64,000 nt of DNA from Sipunculus nudus (GCA_026874595.1 CM049313.1:62685659-62749658); one strand, 5' to 3'; shown: positions 36,608 through 47,447, counted from the first letter of the stretch. Notes: generated by a model from the letters alone, not told the origin. A program made the numbers and translations.

Positions 36608-38389
36608 GTAAGCTTACTACATGTATCTATCTTCAAAAATCTAACAGAAAGTGTTAAGCGTATAGCTAATCGCTGCTGATGTATGTTTATCCTCTACAAT
36701 TATTATAAGTTTGATTTGTCAGATAGTTTCCGTTAGTTCCTTATAAAATTCACTAGAGGCCCTAGGCTAGGAGAAGTCGGGAGGAATAGGTTCAACATGG
36801 CACCTGGTCACGCTGTCTTTTTCTATCTAAGTAATGAAGTAAATACATTGCTGACATTTTAAATAAAAAAGGGTGCGACATTAATTCCTGTATGCACAGC
36901 CCGCTGTTCAATGGCAGCTATGCATGTTCAGTGTTACTTAGGAAATAGTTAATTCAAGGTCGAGTGTGTTCTTCAGTCCCACCAAACTGTTTACTTAATT
37001 ATGGATTATTGTTTACACATTATCGGGCCTTTGTACGGCCTTGATTTATGTAGTTACATATAAATACAATTAAAGAAAATTTAATATTTAACGACAGGAG
37101 GCAGAGCCCCCCCCCCCCCCCCCAAAAAAAAAAAAACTGTGAGCCCTTGGCCTATACTTTCTCCATGGTTGGTTCATATTCGCGGGGTTAAAATTTCGCG
37201 ATTTCATTTTTCATTATTTTGCAAGGGTACACTTTTCGCGATTTCACAATACAAAAGATCTTTTATAGATATTAGTGTTTTTTTTTCGATATCAGTTTGA
37301 TAACAGATATACAGGAGTAGACTGCATATAAAATCGTCTATATCACTTTTGTTAAAAAAAGTATTGACTTCAGATTATGTTAAGTCAATTTTATTCTGAA
37401 TATCAACATAAAGTTTCCGATTATATTTTTGCGTGTGTATACTATATATACCTGTCTGTAAATCTATTTTAACCAGATTAACAAAAAGCAGGTTTGGGTA
37501 ATATCGCGTGACCGCTCCCTGTACTTGCATATACATTTTTTCCCATCTGTATCTCTTATTTTTCTGTATGGTCTTTTTTCGGGTTTTTATTTTGGGTGGA
37601 TTTTATGGGAAAGTTTAAGAACAAGTGGAACTTGAAGCCATGAAGACTTTGATTACCTATCGGAAGCGAAAAATTATGTATGGACACAAATTAAATGTAT
37701 CAAAAATTTTGTTTCTTTTATTTGTTTTTAGAATTTAAGGTACTTATAACATTGGTACTGATATCCAGTGGCCGATTTTGGTTATATTGGGCAACGGCCA
37801 TGATAGAGCGTCTTTGATCGGACATGCATACCCCCGCCAACGCCTGAAACCTCATCCGGGTCCGCCACAAAATATAATGAATGAGTTAACCAATGACGCA
37901 CTCATATATTAAAAAATAATTTAATTCATCAAAAACTGTTGAAGATAATGAAAACGAACACATTCTGAAGCCACAAAGTGGGCCACAAAGCGAACCACGT
38001 ACTTTTTTAAGATAGAGTATGATCAGCTGACGTAATTGCTTCAGTATAATTCCGTTATGATGACGTCATTATCCCGACGTCATTGTCATACCCATGACCC
38101 CTGAACTGGATGGTTTAATAAGATGCATGCTGATTCACACAATATCTCAAAATGCTCATGAGTTAATTCTGCAAAAGAGTTGGTCATGGGACAAGAAAGA
38201 TATTATGACATCTTGGGTTAGAGTCGTTTTTTTAATGTTGTATGGAGAAATCCCAGAAAAAAAGAACGAATTCGGTTGGATTTAGATATCCAGACCCGCC
38301 TTTGAGTAATTAATGATCCAAAAATTACAGCTCCAGCAAGGCCCATCTTTCAATACATTTGATTTAAATTCATTTAAAAACTTGGATTA
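36608..38389. other. Intergenic, no gene seen
   Basis: C/A homopolymer run at about 37108-37136. TTCGCGGGGTTAAAATTTCGCGATT-type sequence at about 37180-37250 looks like a dispersed repeat. No recognised gene. Confidence 0.4.
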
Positions 38390-39116
38390 AGTGTTACAGG
38401 TGCTCTTTTTATTATGTGACGCGGGCGTAACTCCTGTTGTGGCACTCGTGTCTGGCCGCGTATGACATTCTATGTTTAATCCGTTCCGGTTGAACTCTCG
38501 TTGTCATGTGAGTCTTGAGCTTTCACGCCTGGTCGTGGGTCACGTGATGAGCCTGGTGTGTAGAGATACACGGCGCTGTTTTTCTAGAGAATTCCTGAAG
38601 CGCGTGTTTACTGTGATTGTGCAAGATCTTATAGACTGTTCGAGAATTGGAAAATTCTTGGCTTGGGGTGTGAAGGTATATCAAGGGGCTTTTTTTAGAA
38701 CCAGAAGGCAGAGAGCAGAGAAGTTTCCAGCGAACGCAGAAGCGTGTGTCAGGACCTTATCCGACGAATGCGGCAATTATAGATTTTCAAAGACTTTCTC
38801 CTTGATTTTATGCATTTGGACTTCAGTTTACTTTCTGGGTTGTTGCAAGAACTTTCCACTGGACTGTCATTCTCCGAGAGTTTACATTTAAAGGACTTAT
38901 CGTTGTGATGGTGTTGGTATCCAGGTCCTGTGCACATTAATTTCTATGTGATTGTATTGACTTGTTGCTGTACCGCTGTATCACTGTATAATTATATTGA
39001 TTTAGTGTATTGTATTGTTAGGGTTGTTTTAAGAATAAATTATAGTTACTTGTTAACAAAAAACACTGACTTCTTTATTCATTCCCCTAGACATTTCACG
39101 CTGCCCAGTGTTACAG
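38390..39116 (+). mobile_element. LTR-like or retroposed insertion with 10-bp flanking repeats
   Basis: Bounded by the perfect direct repeat AGTGTTACAG (38390-38399 and 39107-39116). The interior ends with TTGTATTGTTAGGG, GTTTTAAGAATAAATTATAG (AATAAA at about 39034) and TTTATTCATTCCCCTAGACA. This is the look of the R-U5 part of a gypsy-type LTR. Two readings are possible: a solo LTR running TGTTACA...TGTTACA, or another insertion with a 10-bp target duplication. No internal gag-pol is present. The 139-codon ORF at 38472-38891 lies wholly inside and shows no known family. Confidence 0.5.
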
Positions 39117-39475
39117 AATCTAATTTTTTTTATTTCCATCCCAAAATTATGTTCATCACGCATACGTGACCTGTTTATATTAGGTTCCGTGACAAATGTG
39201 ACAAGTTAACAACACTAGGCACATTTAGCATATTCTCCGAACCAATTTCACCAAAAAATACCAGAATATTCATAAGCGCAGTGCGAGTACACCAGGGATC
39301 TAGAAGTGCTGTTGTTATTCTTTAAAGCTTGGCAAAATGAGGGACTTATAAAGGATTAATTTGTTCACACGTTTTGGCATTTTTAGGCTACGGATTATAG
39401 ACTTAAACTGTTAAGAATCATTGTAATTTACACATGCCCCGTCTGTGGCAATGTCAGAATCAGGTATTTAATACC
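39117..39475. other. Intergenic, no gene seen
   Basis: No features recognised. Confidence 0.4.
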
Positions 39476-39869
39476 AGTGATGTCGGACGCAGTTCGGACT
39501 CGTGTGCAATTTTTCTGGGACTTGTACTCAGACTCGGAGGGACGGATGCAGGTTTTAGGAAAACCGGGGGCCCTACCCAGGAAGACTAATGACCCCCCCC
39601 CCCCCCCCCGGACTCGTTTCTGACTCGGAGGTCAAGACTTAGTGAGACCCAATCCATATTGTATCAAATAGAAAAAAAAACTTTGGTCTGACGTTAAGAT
39701 GAAAAACCTCACATAGACAATGATGTATAAGAACATTTTAAAGAATATTTCGAACACTATTTGGTTGGTCTACATTGCATTCCCTCATTAATTTTCCAAT
39801 ATTATTAAACATTAAAGTAAAAATATACTTGCATGAACTAATACAAAATTGAAATTTTATGTGTTTATT

Positions 39870-39912
<43 letters not shown>

Positions 39913-40035
39913 TTATAAAATCGGATTCGTTTTGTAAAAGACTCGGGCTCGAAAAAGATGGACTCGGACTGTAACCTTAAGGACACGGATTTGGTGCAGG
40001 CTCGATCAGCCTGGACTCAGATTTGCAACACTCAT
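39476..40035. mobile_element. GAGTCC-family element, copy 2
   Basis: Begins AGTGATGTCGGACGCAG with TCGGACTCG words and ends GGACTCAGATTTGCAACACTCA. The GGACTCGGACT-rich arms match the elements at 34656 and 47448. The interior holds a C-run (about 39592-39609) and (TA)n at about 39873-39906. Confidence 0.6.
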
Positions 40036-40492
40036 TAATACTCTTGAAAATAAACTTTTAGATCGACTCAGAGCCATTTTGAGCTAAAAGATTTCTGGTA
40101 TGTTACCTCAACATGAGCCACACCCTCTCTGAATCCCTGACGCTAGCAGCAGATTTATTAGGCCTAATGTAATATCCCACGTATAATTACTTAAGACACC
40201 TGTCGAACCAAATGAGCCACGTTAAACCTCCGTCCTTATATGCGAGGAGTCGCTTAACAAGATGGCCATGAATGCGGCTTTGCCAGTGTATAGAGGCCAT
40301 AAATATATTTGATGAATGTGTTTGGCTAACAATGGGTTAAAACCCTTAGACTCGGTTGTTACGTGTATGAGATTTAATTAGACTGGTACATTGGTTTTAT
40401 CCAGTTTCAATGGCTAATTAATTTCAGATGATAGAAAAGAAATAGGGAAGACAGATATGCTTTGAATATAGCCAATATGAAAAGATGAAGCA
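40036..40492. other. Intergenic, no gene seen
   Basis: No features recognised. Confidence 0.4.
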
Positions 40493-41274
40493 TTAAAGGG
40501 GCCCAATCACCTATCCGACCTTTAAAAACTAAAGGTGAGGATAAAGAATAAAAGGTATAGTTCTCAGGCACCGCCTACGTCAGTTTTAATCCTCGCATCA
40601 CAAATTTTTATTTTAATTTACATCTCTCAAGAAGATTAAATAATACAATTTTGATAAGATTTACTTTATGCATTGCTTTTACCTGTTTAGGGGAAAAAAT
40701 CTGTTATTTTTAGCTTTTCCTGATCAAATGATATTATATCCAAACATTCAAATAAGATATATATAAAATATCGCCCCTCCCCCCCCCCCCCTTTTTGATT
40801 TCTGTAAAAAAGTGCCTGAGAACAATACCTTTTTCTGACCTAATTCCTTTGAGCTTTTATAAAGAAAAAGGCAAGAAAACGCGGATATCACTGCACACAG
40901 GCTGTTTGTTTTGTTTATATCAACGTGTTTAAAAATAAGTGGGGGCCCCAAAAAATAATTAAAACCAATTCAACAAGGGCATCATGCAGCATGTCAGATA
41001 ACCCAGCGCTTGATAAATGGCGTTTTGTAATAGGTGACCTTACTACCTCTGCACATATATGTAATATACCACCTAATGTTACATATTTTTTCTGTTTGTC
41101 AACATTGATGTGTTTACAAACACTCTGTTCTTACACAAGTTCATACATCCTTTACCGAGGTGTTAAAAGAACTTTCCCCAACCAAACTAACACTTAGATC
41201 ATTCATGTATACACAATGAAAACCAGAAATCACATAAATACGTTTTCAAAATTTAGGTGAATGGGCATCTTTAA
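40493..41274 (+). mobile_element. MITE-B copy 2, split by a nested MITE-A
   Basis: Ends are inverted repeats next to TTAA: TTAAAGGGGCCCAATCACCT on the left and AGGTGAATGGGCATCTTTAA on the right. Removing the nested MITE-A (40541-40842) leaves about 480 bp that aligns end to end with 43416-43880. The TTAA at both edges suggests a TTAA target duplication of the kind piggyBac-related elements use. The superfamily is inference. The 90-codon ORF inside is not conserved in copy 3. Confidence 0.8.
40541..40842. mobile_element. MITE-A copy 3, nested in MITE-B
   Basis: Ends AATAAAAGGTATAGTTCTCAGGCA and TGCCTGAGAACAATACC..GACCT. It contains CCGCC(T)ACGTCAGTTTTAA, CTCAAGAAGATTAAAT and AATATCGCCC followed by a C-run. 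The unfilled form of the host element is at 43416-43880 (AAAGGTAATCTCTTGGAGC), which fixes the insertion point to between AAAGGT and TTTGAGC. Confidence 0.8.
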
Positions 41275-41779
41275 GAAATAACCAAAAAAATAAAAAAATC
41301 ACTTACAGTTTATCCTGATTTATTATCAATAATTAGAAAATATAATATTGATATAATAAACTCCTGAATAAGTTCAATACTGAAGAAAATTTTTCGTATC
41401 ATGATGTTTTAACTAGGATGGATAACCGGATGAAGATAAAGCTGATTCTGTTTAGGAGTGGATGTAGAGGGGGCATAGGGGCGCTCAACAACTTTTTAAA
41501 CCTAAATAGAGCTGGAAAATAGAGTATACAAAAAAAAATCCAAAAGCGGCGCCGGATTTTGCGTCTTGCATCGTTTTCGTCCTATATATATTTGTGTGTG
41601 CGAGAGTTACAGGTATAAGGTCGACCATCAGTCTCCCGGCACACCCGTTTCCTTGTGTTGACCCCCGCCCCCTTTTCTTCTAAATACTTCTATCCGCTCC
41701 TTGTATTGATTAACCAATGTCGACAGTGTAGTAACTAAATAAGGTAAAGATTGATGCTTTTAATTTTAATGACTGTTTG
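41275..41779. other. Intergenic, no gene seen
   Basis: No features recognised beyond a CGGCGCCGGATTTTGCG word. Confidence 0.4.
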
Positions 41780-42041
41780 GTAAAAAAAAAAGTATGGTTT
41801 TCGGGCACTTTATAAATCAGTGCGGGCGGGCGGTATTTTATGTTTGACCTCTTTGTATGTTTCGATTTAAGTATCACATGATCAGGGAAAAGTATTTTTC
41901 GCTTAAAGGGTAAAAGCACTACATAAATTGTATTATTTATATTCTTGAAAGATAAAAATCAAAAGAAAAATGTTTGATGCGGGGAGGTAAAATTGACGCG
42001 GGCGGTGCCTGAGATCTTTTTTTTTTTTTATTCTAGGCCTT
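41780..42041. mobile_element. MITE-A copy 4
   Basis: Same orientation as the copy at 19948-20262: GTATGGTTTTCGGGCAC, GGGCGGGCGGTATTTTATG, GTATGTTTCGATT, AAAGCACTACATAA, TTGACGCGGGCGGTGCCTGAG, ending AGGCCTT. The right terminal repeat is eroded by a T-run. Confidence 0.75.
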
Positions 42042-43415
42042 ACTAAATTTTTTCCCATTCATTGTACTACCAGCATGTATCACCCAATCATAAAGACCAT
42101 GAAACGACAAAGTAAAGTGAGATTATAAAGTAAGACCTGCCGTGCATTGCCGTGCCAGTGTGTATATCTGAGCTTTCAAGTATACAGCCCCCTTCCCCAG
42201 GCGGAAAACAAGCTTGCTGGCTGATTCCAAGTTTGCGTTACAAGCTGACAGGCTTTTAGACGCTGCTCTCCACGATATTTTAATGTCTTTTGAAATTGCA
42301 CTCCGAGTAGGATCAGGGGATTAATGCTGCTGGTCCTGGTCTGTGTAAAGAGCTTTCCAATCTTGCGCGTCTCAATGAGTGTACTTCTGCTTACGTTACA
42401 AAAGTAAAAGGATTCAATAATATTATATGCACCAGCGCTGTTGGAAAAGTATTGAATCTCCTGGCATAATTTTTGTATTGGGTGAGGTACCCATTTTCAT
42501 TTTTCAGTTTTTCTTTTATACAGCTGAATTCGTATACAGTTGAAATCGACTTTGAGGTTCAAAGTTAAGGTTTCGGCGGCGCCATCTGCATCAATAATTT
42601 TGGCCTATTTCAGTCACTAATTTGAAAATAAAAATAATAATATTGTTAATATTTCACAGGAATCGTCTAGGGGTAGCTCACTCTCACGTGGTCTGGATTC
42701 GTTGATTTTTTGGTAGCGTTATGTAAAGCTTTCCTTGGTCAACTACTGTGCAAATAATACTACTGCACAAATTTGATGTACAGAGTGTCATTGTTCAGGT
42801 TTGTTCAAATGGTTCAGCTCAGCTAATTTATGGCTGAATTATGATAACTTGCACATAATCTTATAATTAAGCTTTGTGAAGCTGTAACAACAAACATTGC
42901 ACACATTCATAAACATTTATTACATCATGCCATGGCCGCCATAGGATGTTAGGATGTGGATTTCTGGTAAATATCAACCAAAATGTTGGGGAAAAGTTTA
43001 CAAATGAAAAAGAGTTTTGAGATATTTAGGATAACTAAGCTAGTATATGTTTATAATAATATATTTGAAGCTATGTGGGTATATCAGCTAAGCTGTACTG
43101 CCATTATCTATATAATTAATACGCAGTTTTTTTTTTACAGAATGGTTTACTTGTGTCCGCTCTGGGTTGACTCATCAAATTCCGTATTTTGCGGGATTAT
43201 TTCCTGCATTTTGAGCTTGTTATGTTATACTAAGTATTTGGATTATGATGTTAAATACTTTTTTTACACATTTGAATCATTGGAAATCAGCGAACTTACA
43301 ATTTTATTTCAAAATACACGTTCGCTGATCTCTGTAAACAGTCACAGGCCTGTATTTGAAGATATCAATGACGACAACATGACGTCGATAAACTTGTTTT
43401 ATCTGATCAGCAATC
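42042..43415. other. Intergenic with one unrecognised 150-codon ORF
   Basis: 42983-43435 (+) is open for 150 codons and rich in Tyr, Phe and Ile. Its last codons enter MITE-B copy 3. It matches no family I recognise and the composition is that of AT-rich noncoding DNA, so I do not call it a gene. Confidence 0.4.
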
Positions 43416-43880
43416 AGGCCCAATCACCTATCTGACTTTATGAACTAAAGGTAATCTCTTGGAGCATTTATAAAAAAAGGCATGAAAACGTGGATATCAC
43501 CGCAAACAGGCTGCTTATTTTGTATATATCAACGTGTTTATAATATGTTGGGGCCCGCTAAAATGATCAAAACACATTCAACAAGGGCATTTGCAGCAAG
43601 TCAGATAAGCCAGAGCTTTGCACACATGGCGTTTTGCAACATCTGACCTTTCAACCTCCGCATATGTACAACCTTCCACCTTAGGTTACATGTTTTTCCC
43701 GTTTATCAACATTTCTTTGTTTACAACATGTTGTTGATAAACAAGTTCATACATCCTTTATAAAGGCGTTATAAGGACTGTTCACACCCAAAATTATCCT
43801 TACATCATCAATATACACCGAGAGGAAGGCAGAAATCACATAAATTCTTTTTCAAAAGGTAAGTGAAATTGCACCTTTAA
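43416..43880 (+). mobile_element. MITE-B copy 3 (unfilled)
   Basis: Aligns along its length with 40493-41274 minus the nested insertion. Shared blocks: GGCCCAATCACCTATC, CGTGGATATCACCGCA, TATATCAACGTGTTTA, TTCAACAAGGGCAT, AACAAGTTCATACATCCTTTA, AGAAATCACATAAAT. The first few bases of the left end are lost. The right end is ACCTTTAA. Confidence 0.8.
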
Positions 43881-44795
43881 ATGGATTTGTAAAATTAATA
43901 AAATCAACACTGATTCTTTATTCCGCAAAAAAATGGAGAAATCCAGCGTTGCTCTTTGTAGTGATTTACTCTAACAGGCGTGTCTTTTTCCCCTCTTCTA
44001 AAATTACCCTTCCTCAAATTTCAAAATAAATACCGAAAATTGGACCACGCTTGTAACTATACGGAGAGTAATTATATACGCTTTGACCACTGATACCCGG
44101 CAGTGTGTAATGCACGAACCCTATCCATGGACCCGGCCCCAATTTTCCTATAATTTATACTGGAAATAAACTTATCCAAAGGAAATGTTGATGACCTGCT
44201 AATGCATTGAATCAAGGCATATGAATATACGAATCAATAATAATAACTTATATTATAAACATTACTGAAAGTTGGGATATAATATAAATACGAAATATAT
44301 GTAAGTAAGATATAACGAGGTAGTTTTAGATTATCTTTTGCTATTTTGAATTGGAATCAATGTTTTTTTTTTAAATAATAACGTTTGCATATTATTTGCT
44401 AAAAGGTTTATGTCCGACGGGATAAATGATGAAATTCGGAAGCCCCTAATATAACACCAACAGATTAAAAGGGGCACGCGCCTGAAGTCATCCTTGAGGG
44501 ACGCCCGCACAGCCAGTAATCTTGTCTTTATGTCAGAGGGCTGATCTTGCGCTAAATGAAACCTTGAGCGTCGAGGGGTCTGGATAGTCGAGGGATAAAA
44601 CGCTCAGCTCTCTCTGCTGGCAACCCAGGTTGTAGTTGCCCGTCCATGTCCGGTGGTTTTCTCCGGGTTCTCCGGTTTCCCCCACCTCTGAACACTACCT
44701 TGAGCCACTGAGAGTGCTTCCATTAGTTATAATAACTATATGAATAATCCATGTTAAATAAATTTGTTTATAAAACCATGTTTGTGTCATTTTAG
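43881..44795. other. Upstream region of the GPCR gene
   Basis: No gene. CCGGTGGTTTTCTCCGGGTTCTCCGGTTTCCCCCACC at about 44648-44686 is a phrase common in animal dispersed repeats. A TTTAG acceptor at 44795 could begin the GPCR's coding exon. Confidence 0.4.
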
Positions 44796-44835
44796 GCCGC
44801 GACAACAAATGTGGAGAGCAAGTGCTCAGCTGATC

Positions 44836-44862
44836 ATGGATGACTTTTTATACGTCACATAG
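44836..44862 (+). promoter_or_regulatory. 8-codon upstream ORF before the GPCR
   Basis: ATG-GAT-GAC-TTT-TTA-TAC-GTC-ACA-TAG closes 87 bp before the GPCR start codon. If it lies in the mRNA it could lower GPCR translation. The TACGTCAC inside it is also a CRE half-site-like word. Whether this DNA is transcribed is unknown. Confidence 0.4.
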
Positions 44863-44869
44863 CTCCAGC

Positions 44870-44887
44870 CACGTGATCGGGCACGTG
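44870..44887 (+). promoter_or_regulatory. Paired CACGTG E-boxes
   Basis: CACGTG at 44870-44875 and 44882-44887, 12 bp apart (about one helical turn), each followed by AT. CACGTG is the site of MYC/MAX, MITF/TFE and CLOCK-type bHLH factors. They lie 63-80 bp before the GPCR ATG, so they are either core-promoter elements or 5'-UTR sequence. Confidence 0.45.
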
Positions 44888-44949
44888 ATTCGTGATCAGA
44901 ACTCAGAAGACGACCACTGATATGAGCAAAGCTCAATAAGCATTTTAAA

Positions 44950-46308
44950 ATGGAAATTTGCGGGCCACGTCAATGGGTTTCCCTAATCCAACCTAATGTG
45001 GGGACATGGTTACTATATTCTTTACTGATTCTGCTGTCTATTATTGGTGCCATTGGGAACGTGATGGTTCTCTATATATATCGTCGGGATCGTATAAGGT
45101 TGCCTTATCAATTATTTACTGTTGCCCTAGCGGTTGATGATTTAGTCATGTGCGTTGTGTATACACCAGCCCTACCTTTGGTGTTTGTATCTTCAGAGTA
45201 TTTACAGGCAATATTTTCTGCATTAATTGGATATATTTATTGTCAAAATATGATGCTTTATTTTCTAATAGCAGTATACAGACTTGTTGTTTTTATAACA
45301 AAAGACCCACAGTCGTTGTCAATGTCAACTGCCAAAGTTCTCTACGTCGGCAGTCTTCTGACGTCATTGCTAATGTTACCAGTCTCGACGCTGGGTCGTC
45401 TCGGTTATCCGAATCTACATTATTGCACTTGCGTGTGGTGGATAACCCAATATTTTGTTGTGCTGTTGTGTATGTCCGGGTTTAACACAGTCATTTACTG
45501 TCGAGTTGGCGCTCCCTGTCAAAGAAAGGTTGTTCCAAACCAAGTCGCTAGTAACACGACTGTTACAGTAAGCCCTCGGGTGGACGCAGGGATCGCGCAA
45601 CGACTCATAAACAACGTGTCCACAATGTTTCATGAAGAAACCACAAAGTCCAGAGATGTCCAAAACAGCATTGCGACAACATCATGTGTGGTTTCCGTTA
45701 ATCATGCCGGCATAACGGATGCAGGCATGTTCACAGTGCGACAACACGGACCAGAGCAGTCACTAACAGTGCTAAATCACGGGCGAGAGCAATCACTAAC
45801 AGTGAAAGGTCACGAGCGAAAGCAGTTGTTTACTGTAGAAGTTCACGGACGAGAGCAGTCGCCCACAGTTCGGGATCACGGGCGAGGGGTGTCGCAAACT
45901 GTACAGGATCACGGGCGAGAGCAGTCGCTCATAGTACAGGATCTAGGACGAGAGCAGTCGCATCCAGTTCAAGATCTCGGGCGAAAGCAGTCACTCACAG
46001 TGCGACATCACGGGAGAGAGCAGTCACTAACAGTGCGACATCACAGGCAAGAGCAGTTGCAGAGAATCAAACGTAGTAAGAGCGCCAGGGCAGGACTTGC
46101 ATTATTAGTGTGTACAGTCGTATTCATGCTCTGCTGGGCTCCTGCCGTGTTTGGAGAGTATCTTGGTTTGTTCAATGCTACCAGGATACGGAGTGTAGTC
46201 TTTTTACAGTGTGTTGCGAACCCTGTCATCTATTTCTTTTCCCAGTCAAAGTTTAAAAGTGAGGTTAAGCGGAAAGTTAACTCAATGTTTCGATGCTTCT
46301 CCCAATAG
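44950..46308 (+). CDS. Orphan rhodopsin-class GPCR with repeat-filled third loop, 452 aa
   Basis: Seven-TM receptor, intronless coding region. TM1 has GAIGN (Asn37, 1.50). TM2 has LAVDD (Asp64, 2.50). TM3 ends AVYRL, so Arg111 stands in YRL instead of D/ERY. TM6 has FMLCWAP (CWxP). TM7 has ANPVIYF (NPxxY), followed by an amphipathic FKSEVKRKV helix 8 and a cysteine near the end. TM4 and TM5 are about residues 129-147 and 164-184. Two cysteines (159, 161) lie in the second extracellular loop. The usual TM3 cysteine (3.25, about residue 86) is not there; Cys98 is too deep. The third intracellular loop (about 185-375) is very long and holds ten 11-residue repeats (263-372). The ligand cannot be named; the overall look is an invertebrate peptide or orphan class A receptor. 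The start ATG follows AAA and opens a short N-terminus without a signal peptide, normal for the class. Confidence 0.88.
   Translation: MEICGPRQWVSLIQPNVGTWLLYSLLILLSIIGAIGNVMVLYIYRRDRIRLPYQLFTVALAVDDLVMCVVYTPALPLVFVSSEYLQAIFSALIGYIYCQNMMLYFLIAVYRLVVFITKDPQSLSMSTAKVLYVGSLLTSLLMLPVSTLGRLGYPNLHYCTCVWWITQYFVVLLCMSGFNTVIYCRVGAPCQRKVVPNQVASNTTVTVSPRVDAGIAQRLINNVSTMFHEETTKSRDVQNSIATTSCVVSVNHAGITDAGMFTVRQHGPEQSLTVLNHGREQSLTVKGHERKQLFTVEVHGREQSPTVRDHGRGVSQTVQDHGREQSLIVQDLGREQSHPVQDLGRKQSLTVRHHGREQSLTVRHHRQEQLQRIKRSKSARAGLALLVCTVVFMLCWAPAVFGEYLGLFNATRIRSVVFLQCVANPVIYFFSQSKFKSEVKRKVNSMFRCFSQ
45736..46065 (+). repeat. 33-bp in-frame minisatellite in the GPCR third loop
   Basis: Ten consecutive 33-bp units encode V-(R/Q)-x-H-G-R-E-Q-S-L-T variants with no indels (residues 263-372). 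Seven of ten keep R-x-x-S, a consensus for basophilic kinases such as PKA or CaMKII. Units vary by point changes, not length, so selection or recent duplication keeps the frame. The predicted loop is cytosolic. Confidence 0.93.
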
Positions 46309-46865
46309 CGCCCAAAATAACATTAGCCATTAGAGTGAATGTTGTGTGAAACAGAGGCTGAACTTTAAACGTTTGATGAATAGAGTTGCAAGTAGAAGAA
46401 AGAATGAGATTTCACTCAAATCCTCAGAGAGGACACAGAGTAATGTTGAAATCTTGTAAATTCATGACCCAGCTTTATATGTAGGAGATAAGGGCACAAA
46501 CACTTACATGGACCAGAGGAGAAAAACAAGCCCCGGTTTTTTTGTGAGAAATTGAGCAAAAATTATGACAATTTGCACATTCGCATCGCGTTATAAGGAC
46601 AAGGTAGATTACAAGATAAATAGAAAATATGCCAAGGAATTCCTTCAGTGTTGATGTTATGGTTTATAGAGTACGTGACTGGCCTTCTGACAGATTTATT
46701 CCTAATAAACACGATCGTGTACTGCATGATGACCATCAATATAAGAAATGTCCATGGCAGCTAGCTTGCCTTACGCAAGACGGTTTAATAGGCTTCCTGG
46801 GGCCCAGAGCCGTGTTAGCCACACACTGGGACTGGCTTGGACAAAAAGACGGCTGACTTTAGTAT
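46309..46865. other. GPCR 3' flank
   Basis: No canonical AATAAA close to the stop. The 75-codon ORF at 46629-46856 is unrecognised and not called a gene. Confidence 0.35.
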
Positions 46866-47336
46866 TAAGCCGAGTTTCGTGGCTCGACTTGGCTTACAAA
46901 ATGTTTGCTGGTTTTAACTGACCTAAAAGCTTATTTTATTTGACGATGTTGTAAACTACCCGTTTTTTTAAACGACTTATCTATTTTACGTCTGACATGT
47001 TGCATCCATTTTGCCATTAACTAGTTTGTAATTTTATATCGAGTATTGTTTATCCTTTTGGTTTCATAAGCCGACACTTTCATACTTAAAAATCACATCA
47101 TTTTCTTTTCAGTGATATGACCTAAAAATAGAAAAATCTGAACATTTATACAAATGTTGTTCTTAAGTTAAACGCCTAGACTCACAACTGTAATAGCTTA
47201 GCAGAACGACAAAACTTAGTTTATATTAGTCTGTATATGTTTCGGGCATTTTAATTGTAAAATATTTATTTTTTATATAATTTTTTTTTCTCAAGCCAAA
47301 TTGAGCTGCACAAAATCGGCTTACCTCGGCTTATTG
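46866..47336. mobile_element. TAAGCCGAG-ended MITE-like element
   Basis: Left end TTAAGCCGAGTTTCGTGGCT runs into CGACTTGGCTTA. The right end is GCCAAATTGAGCTGCACAAA followed by ATCGGCTTACCTCGGCTTA. The outer TAAGCCGAG/CTCGGCTTA and inner AAGCC/GGCTT words are inverted. It is about 470 bp with an AT-rich non-coding interior. GGCGGCGC-rich DNA follows at 47340-47440. Confidence 0.5.
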
Positions 47337-47447
47337 AAATATCGGCGGCGCCTCCTGTTTATGTCGGCACGGCTCGACTTACTTTTAATCTTAACCCGAC
47401 TGGCGGCGGCGCAAAATGGCGGCGCCGGATTCTAAGGCGTCCAGCGA

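Noticed and set aside
38472-38891. 139-codon ORF as a gene
   Set aside because: It lies wholly inside the LTR-like insertion, has no recognised domain and no splice or promoter context.
42983-43435. 150-codon ORF as a gene
   Set aside because: AT-driven Tyr/Phe/Ile-rich composition, no family, and its end runs into MITE-B.
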